Below, piece after piece: positions 29,834 to 49,187 of a DNA stretch of 64,000 bases (the first letter of the stretch is position 1; every line of letters begins with the position of its first letter). The stretch covers positions 868,001 to 932,000 of the forward strand of contig OZ218962.1 of assembly GCA_965112735.1 (NCBI GenBank), in the 5' to 3' direction. The notes below the pieces were generated by a model. That model did not search any database, was not told where the DNA came from, and saw only the letters and a program-made list of their open reading frames with translations. Source of the DNA: Phaeosaccion multiseriatum (taxonomy: Eukaryota > Ochrophyta, other classes). Made by a program: the position numbers and the translations under genes.

Positions 29834-32033
29834 GGGGAGAGAGAGAGGAGAGAGAGAGAGAGATAGAGACAGTTAGACAAGGGAAAGTCGATTCTTTGAA
29901 GGAGAGGAAGGGGAAATGCATGAGGAATGGTGGGTAAACAGGCCCAATGCCGAGCGTCGTTTCCGCACCAATCAATCGATCAAACACAACCTCAGCCCTC
30001 CAATGAAGCGGGGGCTCAGAGGCCTTTCGAGGACGGTCTTTCTTCTCTTCTCCCGTACCAAGTGCTGTGCTCAACCGCCCTGTCCTCCTCGTGTTCCTCT
30101 CCTCTCCTGTGCAGTGGCTTCACAAAGGGCGTCTTCAACTACGGTGCCTCGGTGCTGGCGGGGGGGATGGCCCTTTCCAAGCCCGCTCTGGCATGGCGAC
30201 ACATTCGGGCGGGAAGACTGGGGACCATCCACCGCTACGGGCCTGACCCTAAGCAATTCGTCGAGGTGCTGCCCTGCAAAGGTAAGCAAAGGGCGTGTCG
30301 AAACATACGTCAGGCCTGCCTGTGTGATGATGGTGATGATACTGCTGCTGCTTCTATACGGTTCATGCGGGCCGGCGCTCAGGCGATGCCCATTGAATCC
30401 AATTGCCAATCGCCCCTGTTCTCTCTCTTGACTTCTCGGCCCTCCTCCTTGATTCTCCTCCTCCTCCTCCTCCTCCTCCTCCTCCTCTCGCTCCTCCCCA
30501 TGCTCCTGCTACAGCGCCAGACAGCTCTCGCTTGCTCGTGTTTGTACATGGTGGAGCGTGGGGTAGCGGCGCCCCCTGGCTCTACCGCCTGTACGGAGAG
30601 CAGCTCACGCACTTGGGCTTCACGGTCGTGGTGGTGGGCTACAGGTGCGTGTGGGCGCGTGCGCGCGTGCGCATGTGTGTGTGAATGCATGTTTGTGTAA
30701 GTGTGTGAGAGTGCGTCTGAGTGCTTGTGTGTGTGTGTATGTGTGTGCTCCCGTGCCGTGCCGCGCCGTGTCGGAGCCAGTCGTCGGAGTAGTAAGTCCG
30801 TCTATCGCGACCGACACTGATAGCGGCCTTTTTTCTTCTCAGCGAATGGACGCTCACACCTCTCACAATCCTATTTGTGGTTTGTTTGTTTATCATGTTC
30901 CATCTTCCTGCCTGTTGTCTGCTGCGTTGTCCGCCCACTCCGATACTCTGAGCAGATACTACCCAGAGGCTGGCGCTGATATCCAGGTGGACGACCTCGG
31001 CCGCGCCCTCGTTTGGGTGGAGAACCACCTGCCTCTCTTGGGGTCCGTATCGTCGTCGCCATCAGCATCATCTGCATCACCAATGCCCTCGCTCTACTTG
31101 TGCGGTCACTCATCGGGAGCGCACATCATCGCCCTCTACCTCCTTCGCCGAGCCTCTCTGGCGCCCTCCTCATTGACTTACTCTCCCTCTTCCTCTTCCT
31201 CGTCCTCCACGGCGGAAGCAGCTACCCAAGGGGGTGGAACAGGGGCAGGGGCAGTTGGGGATCGGCTCACAGGGGAACAAAGCAGGGGGGGGGGAGAGAC
31301 GGGGTGTTTCACCGCGACCTTACAGTGACGGGCTTCATCGGTCTGAGCGGTGTGTACGATATTCACAAGCATTACATCTACGAGTCCAGCAGGTAACGTA
31401 ACGTACAAATCATTTTTTTCTTTCTCTCGCCCTCTTGCTCTTTAATCCTTAGCTCCTCCCCCCTTGAACAGTTTTGTTCATGCTTCCAAGGTGGAAGCTA
31501 CCTAGACCTCCCCCAACCCTCCGTCCTTGCCCCCGTGTCCCGTCCCGTGCATATGTCCCGTTGTCCAGGGGAGTTCACGAGGTGTCTCCAATGAAGGAAG
31601 CCAACGGCGGCGGTGCACACAAGTTTGCTCAGTACTCACCATCGCGCATCGTGCAGAGCCGCTTCACGAAGGAGCAGGCTATGCGAGAGCTTCCAGACAC
31701 GCTCTTGTTGCATGGGTTGAAGGTAGGTAGAGTGACAGTCACCCGACAGTCCGGCAACAGTCAGGCAACAGTCAGGCAATAGAGGAGGCAAGGGGGGGCG
31801 TTTGCTGCTGTTGGCTGGCTGTGAGGTGTTTGGCCGTCGGGTGTGTCAGGTGTCAGGTATCAGGTGCTTTACTTTTTGGCGCTGCGCTTTGGGTACCACT
31901 TGTCCTTCTCGCCCACTTGTCCTTCTCGCCCACTTGTATCCTCCTGCCCCCTTGTCCCGACTTCTTCCTCGACTACTTACTGCTGGTGGTGGTGGTGCTG
32001 CTGCTGCTGCTACTGCCACCACTACTACTACTG

Positions 32034-32092
<59 letters not shown>

Positions 32093-32888
32093 GACTGCTA
32101 CTCCTACTGCTGCTGCTGCTACTAACTCCTACTACGTCTACTCTTTCTATTGCTGCGACTGCTCCCATTCGTTCAGGACGAGACTGTGCCCTTCTCCACC
32201 ACCGTGGAGTATCACTCCGTTCTCGGCAACGCGGGCGTGTACTCCAGATGCGTATTGTTTCCAGAAGGGGACCATTTTGACCCAGGTAGGGGAAAGTTAC
32301 GTTGTTTTAAGTCACACTATTGACCCTCGAAGTCCCCATTGAAAGTCGAATATCGATACTGAAGGTCGGGGAGGCATGCAAGCTCACGTGCTCCTTGCCT
32401 GCTCTGTGCCGACGCTGGTCTCCCCCCTCTCCTCCTCCCCCTCCTCCTCCTTCTCCTCCTCCTCCTCCTCCTCCTCCTGCTGCTGCTCCTACTCCTGCTC
32501 CTCCTCGTCCTCCTCCTCCTCATCCCCCACCTCCTCCTTCTTTCTTCCCCTTCCTCTTTTTCTCCTCCTCCTCCTCCTCCTCCTTTTTCTTCTTCCTTCC
32601 CCTCCTGCTCCTCCTTCTCCTCCCTTCCCCTCCTCCCCTCTCCTTTGGTGCCCCTTCCCAGTGGGGGATGTAATGATGGACCCCCACAGCGAGCCTGCCA
32701 CCATTCTGCTCAGCTTCTGTCATGACGTGGAGCGACGAGCGGCGACAGCAGCAGGAGTAGAAGGCGGAGGCGGAGGCGGAGGAGGGGAAGCAGCTCCTCA
32801 AGAAAGAAAAGGACGAGGAGAAGGGGTTATACGCCCCAGGGCTGTTGAGCCGACGACTGAGGGAGGGAGAATACACTCCAGGCTGTAG
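29299..32888 (+). CDS. Alpha/beta hydrolase, isoprenylcysteine methylesterase-like, with N-terminal signal
   Basis: Exons are 29299-29732, 30115-30281, 30515-30644, 30956-31392, 31569-31722, 32177-32285 and 32662-32888. The N-terminus is a signal peptide (MRLLVLSLSLLLSWYAGGEA) followed at once by Phe, which fits either secretion or plastid import through a bipartite leader. The hydrolase core shows the oxyanion motif VHGGAWGSG (about residue 212), the nucleophile elbow GHSSG (Ser near residue 296), GLSGVYDI, DETVPF (acid) and GDHFDP (His). This order matches isoprenylcysteine alpha-carbonyl methylesterases, which remove the methyl ester from prenylated proteins. Kynurenine formamidase-like enzymes are the alternative. 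The reading frame changes between the elbow and GLSGVYDI. Either the G10 run at 31285-31294 has an indel, or a 92-bp intron (31234-31325) with a weak GTGGAA donor is removed. Its phase fits. Confidence 0.8.
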
Positions 32889-33279
32889 TCAGAGGCACCG
32901 CTCACTATACAATTTCCTTTTTTTTTTTTCCCCTTCTTTATTCTATTTTTTTTTTTATGAAAAGGTACTCCTATGGTATATATGTATGTATTATATACGC
33001 GTTGTGCATTAGCTGCCATCCCCCACACTTTGCAATCAGCACAGCATGATACCCAAGACCTGGAGAAGTTTCGCTCTCGTCGTGTATGTACAAGTCATAA
33101 GGGTGCTGCAGACCCCCCCCCCTGGATACGTCCCCTCCCGCTCCCACGCCATTCGCCACAATGGCATATGCCTCGGGAGACCTTGAAAGGCCTCCATACG
33201 TCTTGGTGGGCCCCGGTAGGTCTCGAAAGGCCTCGACAGGCCTCGGTAGCTAGGCCCAAGTAGGCGCCTATCGTCAGAT
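32889..33279. other. Convergent spacer with GGCCTCG-type repeats
   Basis: This joins the 3' flanks of two convergent genes. T-rich tracts lie at 32921-32956. From 33174 to 33250 a degenerate unit around AGGCCTCGAAAGGCCTCGG recurs. No coding signal is seen. Confidence 0.5.
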
Positions 33280-34626
33280 TCAGCCAAAGTAGTCTCCCCC
33301 GTTGCTCTTCCCGTTATTGCCGAAGACCATGGAGCTGTCTTTGAGGTTCATCTTCCAGTAGTTGAAGTACAGAAGGTAGTCCTCCAGCACCTGTAAGGAG
33401 GCAGGCAGGTTGGTTACGCACACACACACACATATACATATACATATACATATATATACACACACATATATATACATATACATACACACACAGCGTGTCC
33501 GCAGCAGAAAATGGGGGGGTTGTTCGGAAGCAGCCCACAAAACACACACACATACATATATAATATATATATGCACACACGTACGCACACACACGCACCT
33601 ACCCACACTACTACTCACTCACACACGAACACCGACCCACCTTCTCCCATGTCTTGGCAACGTGCAGATAGGCGTTGGTCTCTGTGTGGACGAGCAAGTC
33701 GTAGTGCATCTTCTCCCACCCCTCCAAGTTCACCTCCCGCACGTCCTTGGTGGAGAACAGAAGTCGCAGGGTGTTGCCTCTACGCTCAATCTGCCAACCC
33801 CAGAGTGTGTTGGAATGGTGTGTGTGGCAAGGACAAAGGGGGAGGGGAGGGGAGGGGAGGCGGGCAGTGGAGGAGGGGGGGGGGTGGGCAGGGCAGAGGA
33901 GGGAGCGGGGAGGTGAAAGGCGGTATGCATCTTCCAATGGCATGATGTGGGAGGGGGCAGAGAGGACGGGGGCAGAGCAGAGTGGAACAGGGGAAGAGGA
34001 GAGAGTGGAAGCAAGGAGACGGTTGCTGAGAGAGAAGTACCGTACCTGATTGTTGATCTCTGTGGTGCTTGTGAGCACGCTCTGCAGGCCCGAGGAGAGG
34101 TAGTCCTGGAAGTCCTGAATCTTGATGCGGTGGGCCTCCGCAAAGGCCTGCTCGTTGGCGGGCAGGCACAAGTCGCACCAGTTGATAAGCAGCTCCAAGT
34201 GCTCACGACACTCTGCAGGGGAGAGAGAGGAGGGGAGGGGAGGGGAGGGGAGGGACGGACGGCGTCACACAGAGGCGAAGCACGGGAACAGCAGCGCTTC
34301 GACAGCAGCGACTAGGCTAGTCAACACGTGCAGTGATGTGAGACCATAGTGCCCCATACTTCATGCCCCTGTGGGCCACCACCAACACCCGTATTCCTTC
34401 GAAAGGCCTCCAGATATCGGTCTCGACTATCCCATGTTCTTTTTCTCTCTCCGGTCACCTCCTCACCGTCGAGCACGGCGAGCATCTCCTGACTGACAGC
34501 AAACACGTCCTTGGTCTGGAAGAACTCGCCCTTGGTGATGGCCTTGCTAAAGTACTCAAACACCTGAGGGGGGGGAGGGAGGGAGGGAGGGAGGGAGGGA
34601 GGGGTAGAGGGGTAGAGGAGAGACAT

Positions 34627-34657
<31 letters not shown>

Positions 34658-35336
34658 ACACATGAGTGAGTGAGTGAGTAAGTGAGTGACTGAGTGAGTG
34701 AGTGAAAGGACGAATCAATGGTAGCACAAAGAGTGAGTGCCCATTAAAAGACTGGACAGAAGAGTGGCGGGGGCGGTCGAGTCTTGCCGCAAGGCAGGGG
34801 AAGTGCGGTGCACACCAAAGAGCGCCTCCACCTCCACCTCCTCCTCCTCCTCCTCCTCCTGTATCACCAACTGCTGCTACTAACAACCGCGGCCTATTGA
34901 AACCTACCTTTGTTCTCCTTGCCCTGGCGTGGTCGTCGTGAGCAAAGATGGTGAAGGTTCGCTCGTAGTCCTCCTTCCTCCTCACACGCAAGTCGTTGAA
35001 CAGCTTCATCGTCTCTGAGATGTTGCTCTCGTACACCTACTCACATGGCAACGACGGATATAAGCGCTATGCGTCACAAATATGCCTCAGACCACCACCA
35101 GGACATTAGCCCCACTGAGTGAGGCTACGAACCACGGGGACGTTGATCGGCATCCTCCCTTCAGGAGCGATACATTTCCGCCCCTCCCGCACCTCACTCC
35201 GCCGTTTTTGAGTTTTTGCCCCGCTCACCTTGATTTCTGGCTCATGCGTCAAGCTGCGCTTCATTCTCTTCGGCGGCTGCGAGGATATTGTGGCATCGCT
35301 CGACTCCATCGCTACTGCTTCCGCGAGTCCCGCCAT
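33280..35336 (-). CDS. Conserved-looking helical protein, faintly PA28 (11S proteasome activator)-like
   Basis: Six exons (35336-35229, 35036-34908, 34563-34467, 34212-34046, 33790-33641, 33390-33280) join in phase to 253 residues, starting MAGLAEAVAMESSD. A basic PPKRMKR near residue 25 could be a nuclear signal. The rest is predicted helical: VYESNISETMKLFNDLRVRR, then CREHLELLINWCDLCLP, then IERRGNTLRLLFSTKDVREVN, then KVLEDYLLYFNYWKMN. The length, the C..x..I.W..L..P helix, the following RG...K segment and the final Y...L.Y helix resemble the C-terminal four-helix domain of PA28/REG activators. That would imply a heptameric 20S proteasome cap. The match is visual and weak, so treat the function as unknown. 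The start codon directly follows a CAG, so a further upstream exon is possible. Confidence 0.6.
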
Positions 35337-36075
35337 CTGATATGCGGCCCCCTGCTGTTGATTCCCCCCCCGCCTCCCCGATTCCTCCAGTTTGGAGAGG
35401 CCTTCGTTTGCGGCTGGCACTTCCTCTCTTGCTTACGGCAATGAATCTCCAATTCCTTGCGCAGGTGCTATAAGATGGCGCGAGGCGATGTTTGTTTTGT
35501 TGATCTTGGCGCTGAAGGAGAGGAATGGGGAAAGAGGAAAAGTGGAATGTGAGTTTCAGATCCTTTCCCCCTCCTAAAATACGAGTTTCAGATCCTTTCC
35601 CCCTCCGCTTCGTGCTGTAAAGTTTCTTTGGCCCCCTTCTTCCCCTCCTTATGGCCTCTGCTCTGGCTCATATCATTGGATGACTTGTTGATGTAGGGTA
35701 GCGAAGGGTGGGTGCGCGAAAGGCTGTCATCTTCAGCGTGGCCCATTGTTGAGAGGTTCCCATTCTTCAACACGTGGAGTCGTTCAAACAAAATACACAG
35801 GGGAGTAGAGAGAGAGAGATAGAGGGCGAGAAGAGAACGCACGAAGAGGAGGAGTGGAGTACCTAGGAGGAAGGGGGTGGTGAGAGAGGCTTGGCGGTTG
35901 TTTCAAGTTTGTTTTCCCGCATTCCACTTGGAGGACCCTTCCGGGCACGTGCATCAGAAAAGCAACACCGGGCAAGGAAAAAGATAGAGACGGGAGGGAA
36001 AGAGAGGGACGAGGTGGGGGGCGGGGAAGGGACGTGGAGGTCCTCTTGCGAAAGCAAGCCTGCCCAAAAGGCCCA
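35337..36075. promoter_or_regulatory. Divergent promoter spacer (helical protein / ATG11)
   Basis: The spacer lies between two start codons in opposite orientation. A direct repeat of the words GAGTTTCAGATCCTTTCCCC occurs at about 35550 and 35583. No TATA box is assigned, and no other gene is seen. Confidence 0.45.
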
Positions 36076-43970
<7,895 letters not shown>

Positions 43971-45197
43971 TCACTGCTGCTGTGAGAAGGAGTGGGCATG
44001 TGAGGATAAGAGGATAGGAGGGAATGGGCACAGAAGTAGGGGGGAAAGGAGGGAGGAGAGGGAGGAGGAGGAGGAGGAGGAGGAGGAGGAGAAGGAGACA
44101 GGGAGGGCCTGTGATTGTTGCCATCCACTGCCATCCGTTGCCATGCATTGCACCAGTGTAGACAGACACGACTTGCTTTAGAGGAAAGTTACACCCCCAG
44201 TGTCGAGGCTGATCCGTGTGTGTGGAAGGATTTGAGTAGAGAGGGTTGTTACCCGTCAGCGACGCAGCAGCGGGTCTCTTCCACAGAAGGAAGCGCAGCG
44301 TTCGATGTATGGTGGGAGTGGAAGGATCGAGGAGGGGATGGAAATGGAGGTGTGAGTGTAGCGAGCGAGGAGAGGAGGGATGTGCATGTGTGGTTGCGGT
44401 GTGTCAGCCTCTATTTGGATGGGGGGGGGTGCAGGGGGGTGAGAGGTGAGAGGTGCCTGCCCAGGGTGGACTCGTGTGTGATTGTGTGGTGCGGTGCAGC
44501 GGACGGACGGAACATCAAAACCATCATCAAAGCAGGACCACTCGTGTTATTTGTAATTACGGCTATGGCAGTTACATGGCCTGGGCTATGGCAGTTACAT
44601 GGCCTGGGCTATGGCAGTGACATGGCCTGGCTACGACCTATCCGTCTACCTACTGGTGATGGTCGGACTAGTCATTACATCGTTAGTGTAAGTGAAGGCC
44701 ACTCAAAGGGGCGGGAGATTCGAGAGCGAGCGAATCGGCTCTTTGCGGCGGAGGCGAGGCAGGCAGGGAGAAGGGGAGGAAGGAGTCCTCCAAGGAGGGA
44801 GTTCACAGACTCCCTTTCCCACTTTCAACCACATTGTTTATCACCAGTGTGTAATGGGGTAAGGGGGAAGGAGGAAGAAACTGTGCTCTCCTCGACTCGA
44901 AAATCAGTTGATGTGAAACAGAAATTTTGAGTCGACATCGAAGCTTCTGTGCCTACTCCAAAGGAGCAGCGTCTGAAGACTCAGGAGGGAAAACCGTGTG
45001 TGCACGTTGGATATCATGCTAATAGGGCTGGGCCGAAAAAAACAAAAAAACAAGAAAAAAGAAAAACCTCTACCACAGCTGGCGACTAGCTAGTGGATGA
45101 ACAACAAGTCCCATTCGAAACTGAAACGGAAACTAAATGTAACTGTTTTTTTTTGGGGGCAAGAGGATAGACAACAATTTGTGAGAGTGGGGGGGAT
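43971..45197. other. Spacer between ATG11 and the IQUB-like gene
   Basis: It includes the ATG11 3' flank, a GGA run at 44067-44096, a three-copy 24-bp tandem repeat near 44563-44633, and short A-rich tracts at 45039-45068. An open frame at 44115-44930 shows no recognisable domain and I do not call it a gene. Confidence 0.45.
44563..44633 (+). repeat. 24-bp tandem repeat x3
   Basis: Three copies of GGCTATGGCAGTTACATGGC plus CTGG; the last copy has one substitution. Confidence 0.85.
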
Positions 45198-46734
45198 ATG
45201 CAGCAGCAGGTAGAGGCAGAGCCAGACGTGGGAGAATCCAAGGAGGAGGAGGTGGAGGAGGTGAAGGAGGAGAAGGAGGACATGAAGGAGGAGGAGCAGG
45301 AGGAGAAAGAAGAACAGAAGGAGGAGAAGGAGGAGGAGAAAGAGGAAGAAGCAGCAGTAGCAGAAGAGGCTCAGGGTTCAGACGAAAATCAGCCTCTACA
45401 AGCCAAAGATGAAGGCCAAGAAGAAGAATCCATGCTGAGACCAGCAGAGGTGGAAGCGGGAGAGGAGGGCGTGGGAGAAGAGAAGCACGAGGAGAAGCCA
45501 GAGACGGAGGAAGAGCAGCCATTAGAGACAGGCACGGGCGGGTTTGGAGGTGGCATGGCTATGGATTCTACAGAGACCATGAGTGTAGCCGAATCAAAGG
45601 GGGGGGCTGAAGGAGGCGCCAGCTACGGTGAAGATGGTGAAGGAGGAAGAGGGGGCGGGAGGGAGGATAAGGAGGGGGGTAGTGGGGGCGCAATGACCAA
45701 CTCTGCCGCATTTTCAAATCAGAGCGACGAGCAAGACGTGAGAGGTGGTCAGGCAAAGGGTCCGGTGGTTGTGGCGCCTGAGTGGCCGGCCTATTGCGAC
45801 CCCTCCTACCGCATGCCTGAGGCTCTGGAGGTGAACATGCTCATGGAAGAAACAGGGGAGGAGCGCAGATTCGCAGTGGCCATCGACCAAAGCTCGCAAA
45901 AGACCGACAAACCTTTCCTCGGCGGATACCGACACCGCCAGAATGGTTTGTTGTTCCACCATGCCTCTTGCCAGTTCAATCAGGGAGGGGGGGGTAGAGC
46001 GGAAGAGGCAGAAACAAAGGGGCGGCGCAAGAAGCCGTCAGGAGTGAGCAGAGACACACAGACCACAGACGTCAAGACTCGAACGGCACAGACTACGAGA
46101 GAGAGCGGCACGCAGATGGAGAGGAAGGGCCTCTTTCTGGACGGCAAGGGAGACACTGTCATAGTGGCGGGGGAGTATCAAACGGCAGGGCAGCTGTGGA
46201 CGCTGCGTGTGCGGAGCATCATTGCCCTTCAACGCTACTGGAGGGGTTACAGGTGTGTGTATGTGTGTGCGTGTGTATAGTGTGTATGTATGTGTGTGCA
46301 TGTGTGTGTGTGTGAGGAGCAGGGAGAGAGGTGGTTGGTATAGGGTTTAGGGGTGGGGGGAGAAGCGGGGCAGAGAGACAGGAACACGGAAGGAGAGAGA
46401 GGGGGGGCTGAAAAGAGAGAGAGGAAGAGAGGGAGGGGGGGGGGGGGGAGTCCCTCCCTCTCTTCCTTTCCGTCCATCCGTCTGTCTGTCTATCCGCACC
46501 CTCCTTTCTCTCTCTTCCCTTCGTACTCTTCTTACTTCTTAGTCCACTTCTTTTCGTGCCCTTCTTTCTGCCCCTCCGTCCCAGTGCTCGCAAGCGTGTG
46601 TGGGAGATCCGCGAGAAGCGCTGGCGCAAGGTAGAGGCGGTGCAAAGGGCAAGGCGAGACCAGAGCACCAAGGAAGAGGCGGGCAGACAGCGGGAGATGC
46701 AGAGGAGAATGGACCCCAGAACAGTGCAGGTGAG

Positions 46735-46773
<39 letters not shown>

Positions 46774-48636
46774 AATGTTGGCACTTCCAAGCCCACCATC
46801 CCCTCCCCCCCATCCACTGCTATCCCCTCCCCCCCCATCCACTGCCATCCCTCCGCCCGATCCATTGCCACCCCCCCCCCCCTTTCTCCACCGCTGTCTT
46901 CCGGCGCTGTCCGTTGTCTCCCCCGCTCCCCTCCTCCCCCCTCCTCGTTGCTCACACTGAAATCGTGTCGTCAACTAACCCTTCTCATCCACTACCATCC
47001 CCCCTCCCTCCCTTCTCATCCACTGCCATCCCCCCTCCCTTCCCCATCTCAGGACTTCGAAGTGCTCTTTAACGAATTGCATTCATGGCGGGAGGCCGAG
47101 GCGGCACGAATCAAAGCGGACGTGGTCATGGACCAAAAGGAGAAGATGGCAGCCAAAGCGCAGCTGCTGCTCAAGGAGACGAGGCTGTTGCAGACCATCG
47201 ACGGACTAAAGACACAGGCCAGCAAGGTGGGGTGGAGGGTAGGGTAGCGTGTACGGTGGTTGGTGATATGATGCTCACTGACGTATTACTCACCTTCCTG
47301 ATTTTTGTACCAAGCTGATTGACTTGAGCAGTACAAACTCACTTACTCACTCACTCACTCACTCACTCACTCACTCACTCACTCACTCACTCACTCACTC
47401 ACCCACTCACTCACTCACCCACTTTTGCTTGCTTATCCCCACCCCCTCCCCTCTCCCCAGGCGGGTCGACAGGAGCGCATCCGCCAGATGCTTGCGCTCA
47501 TGAGCTCTCCCAAGAAGTGGGAGATGAGTGACGGAGAGGTAGGTTAGAACAAATATATAAATATATTATTGACTTACATGAGGAATCAACCTAAGAATTA
47601 CGTAATTTTGTGTGTGCGTTGTGTGTGTGTGTGTGTGTGAGACAAGAGGAACTCGAACTGACTAAGCAGAGGTGGTCGGTAGTAAGTCAATGGGTGGGTA
47701 GTAAGTCAATGGGTGGGTATGTAATTAGTCAATGGGCCATCTATGCTACAACGGGTACCTAATCTCGATACCCCGATGCCAGCCAAACTCACGAAGCCCC
47801 ATTCATTGACTTATGACATCCACATACATAAATCACAGGTGGCGGAGATACACACTCCCTTCACCAAACGAGCAAAGGAGCTCCAGGAGCTACACGAGGC
47901 CTTGGACACGCCCCTACTCAGTGTAGATGAGCGGCTGGACGTGTTATTGCATGTCAAATGGACAGTCAAGGAGTTTGACTGCAGGCTCACACAGGTGAGA
48001 GAGGGGAGAGGGTGGGGAAGGTGGTGGAGGGGGAGGGAGGGAGGGAGGGAGGGAGGGAGGGAGGGAGGGAGGGAGGGAGGGAGGGAGGGAGGGAGGGAGG
48101 GATCCTGAACCAATCACCAGGAGATCGAATCGAATACTCTGACTCACAGCCACTGCCATCCCCCCCCCCACCTGGCCTCTCCCTCCCTCCCTCCCTCCTC
48201 CCTCCCTCCCTCCCTCCCTCCCTCCCTCCCTCCCTCCCTCCCTCCCTCCCTCCCTCCCTCCCTCCCTCCCTCCCTCCCTCCCTCCCTCCCTCCCTCCCTC
48301 CCTCCCTCCCTCCCTCCCTCCCTCCCTCCCTCCCTCCCTCCCTCCCTCCCTCCCTCCCTCCCTCCCTCCCTCACACCCTCCCACCCTCACCCCCCACCCC
48401 CCCCTCTCCCCTCCCTGCAGGAGATTGTCGAACTGATCGACCGTGAGGCCGACCTTCTGAACCGCGGCCGTAGCGAGAAGTCTCTCAAGGGACTCCGAGC
48501 CCGCATAATGAGTCTCTTCCTGCGCTTCATAGAGACGCCGGACTTCAACCCCGAGGCGTCTCGCTTCATGCGAGTTCCGCCACGCTACCAAGGTGTGGCT
48601 GGAGAGGCCACCAAGAGACTCATGACCATGGTGTAA
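45198..48636 (+). CDS. IQUB: IQUB-like ciliary/flagellar IQ-motif protein
   Basis: Six exons join in phase to 607 residues: 45198-46252, 46585-46729, 47053-47226, 47461-47538, 47839-47994 and 48421-48636. The match to IQ and ubiquitin-like domain-containing protein is strong. KPFLGGYRHRQNGLLFHHA is followed by a run of Thr-Gln motifs (DTQTTD, AQTTRE, TQMERK). An IQ motif, IIALQRYWRGYRARKRVWE, spans the first intron. The C-terminus has VKWTVKEFDCRLTQEIVELI, DREADLLNRG and FNPEASRFMRVPP. In animals IQUB belongs to axonemal radial spokes. The ubiquitin-like domain expected N-terminal of this region is not visible. In its place is a Glu/Lys-rich stretch (~residues 10-60) and a Gly/Glu linker. The start is the first ATG of the open frame. 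The last exon and its flank are repeated downstream in degenerate form. Confidence 0.85.
47995..48420 (+). repeat. IQUB-like intron with (GAGG)n and (CTCC)n arms
   Basis: (GAGG)n at about 48032-48102 and (CTCC)n at 48181-48374 are reverse complements of each other, 80 bp apart, between donor and acceptor. Confidence 0.9.
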
Positions 48637-48975
48637 AGGTGTTTAAGGTGGGCCAGTTGGTGATACAGCAGGTGTTGTAGGTAGTAGGTAGTAGGCGAGT
48701 TGGTGATAACATGCAGTGGTGGAGGGGCCACCAAGAGATTCATGACCATGGTGGGGTGGTGAAGGAGCGTTTGGTGATTCAGTAGGTGTGTAGGTGGCCG
48801 AGTTGGTGATACATCAAGTGCTACAGCAGGCGTGTACGTCGGTAGGCCAGTTGTTGATGCAGCACTGGTGGAGATACAACAAAGTCATGACCATGGCGTA
48901 GGAGTGCAGGCAGGCCAGTTGGTCATACAGCAGTTGTGGGGGTAGGCCAAATGGTGATTTATCATGCGGCTGCTC
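48601..48975 (+). repeat. Degenerate tandem repeat of the IQUB terminal exon and 3' flank
   Basis: Three units start at 48601, 48721 and about 48869. Each begins with a version of GCCACCAAGAGACTCATGAC followed by CATGG, which in unit 1 is the coding end of the IQUB-like gene, then a TG-rich stretch carrying TTGGTGATACAGCAG-like words. The words lie at 48657-48671 (exact), 48700, 48771, 48803, 48851, 48919 and 48951. Unit length varies from about 100 to 148 bp. Units 2 and 3 lie after the TAA stop. Confidence 0.75.
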
Positions 48976-49187
48976 AGCAAATTGCTGTCTGTTGTCGAAC
49001 TGCTCCAGCAGGGGCTCTAAAAGACATTAAGTACTCTTACTTAATGGGAGGGCTGTTGGAGCTTAAAAGGTCAATACATGAAAGCCCTTTGAATTGCTTT
49101 TATTCTTTTATTCTTTTTTTTTTCTTTCTTACTTTCTTACTAATAATTAGTACTTTACTTCATATTACTTACATTACTCTTCCAAAG
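48637..49187. other. Convergent spacer (IQUB-like / neurochondrin)
   Basis: The first 340 bases are the degenerate tandem repeat listed separately. The remainder is T-rich (49100-49150) and holds no gene that I can see. Confidence 0.5.

Noticed and set aside
44115-44930. Plus-strand frame of 271 codons between ATG11 and the IQUB-like gene
   Set aside because: It contains a non-coding tandem repeat, lacks recognisable domains, and overlaps what should be the ATG11 3'UTR.
48180-48375. Possible CRISPR array or mobile element in tandem repeat regions
   Set aside because: The units are 4 bp with no unique spacers, and no transposase, reverse transcriptase or integrase is visible anywhere in the window.
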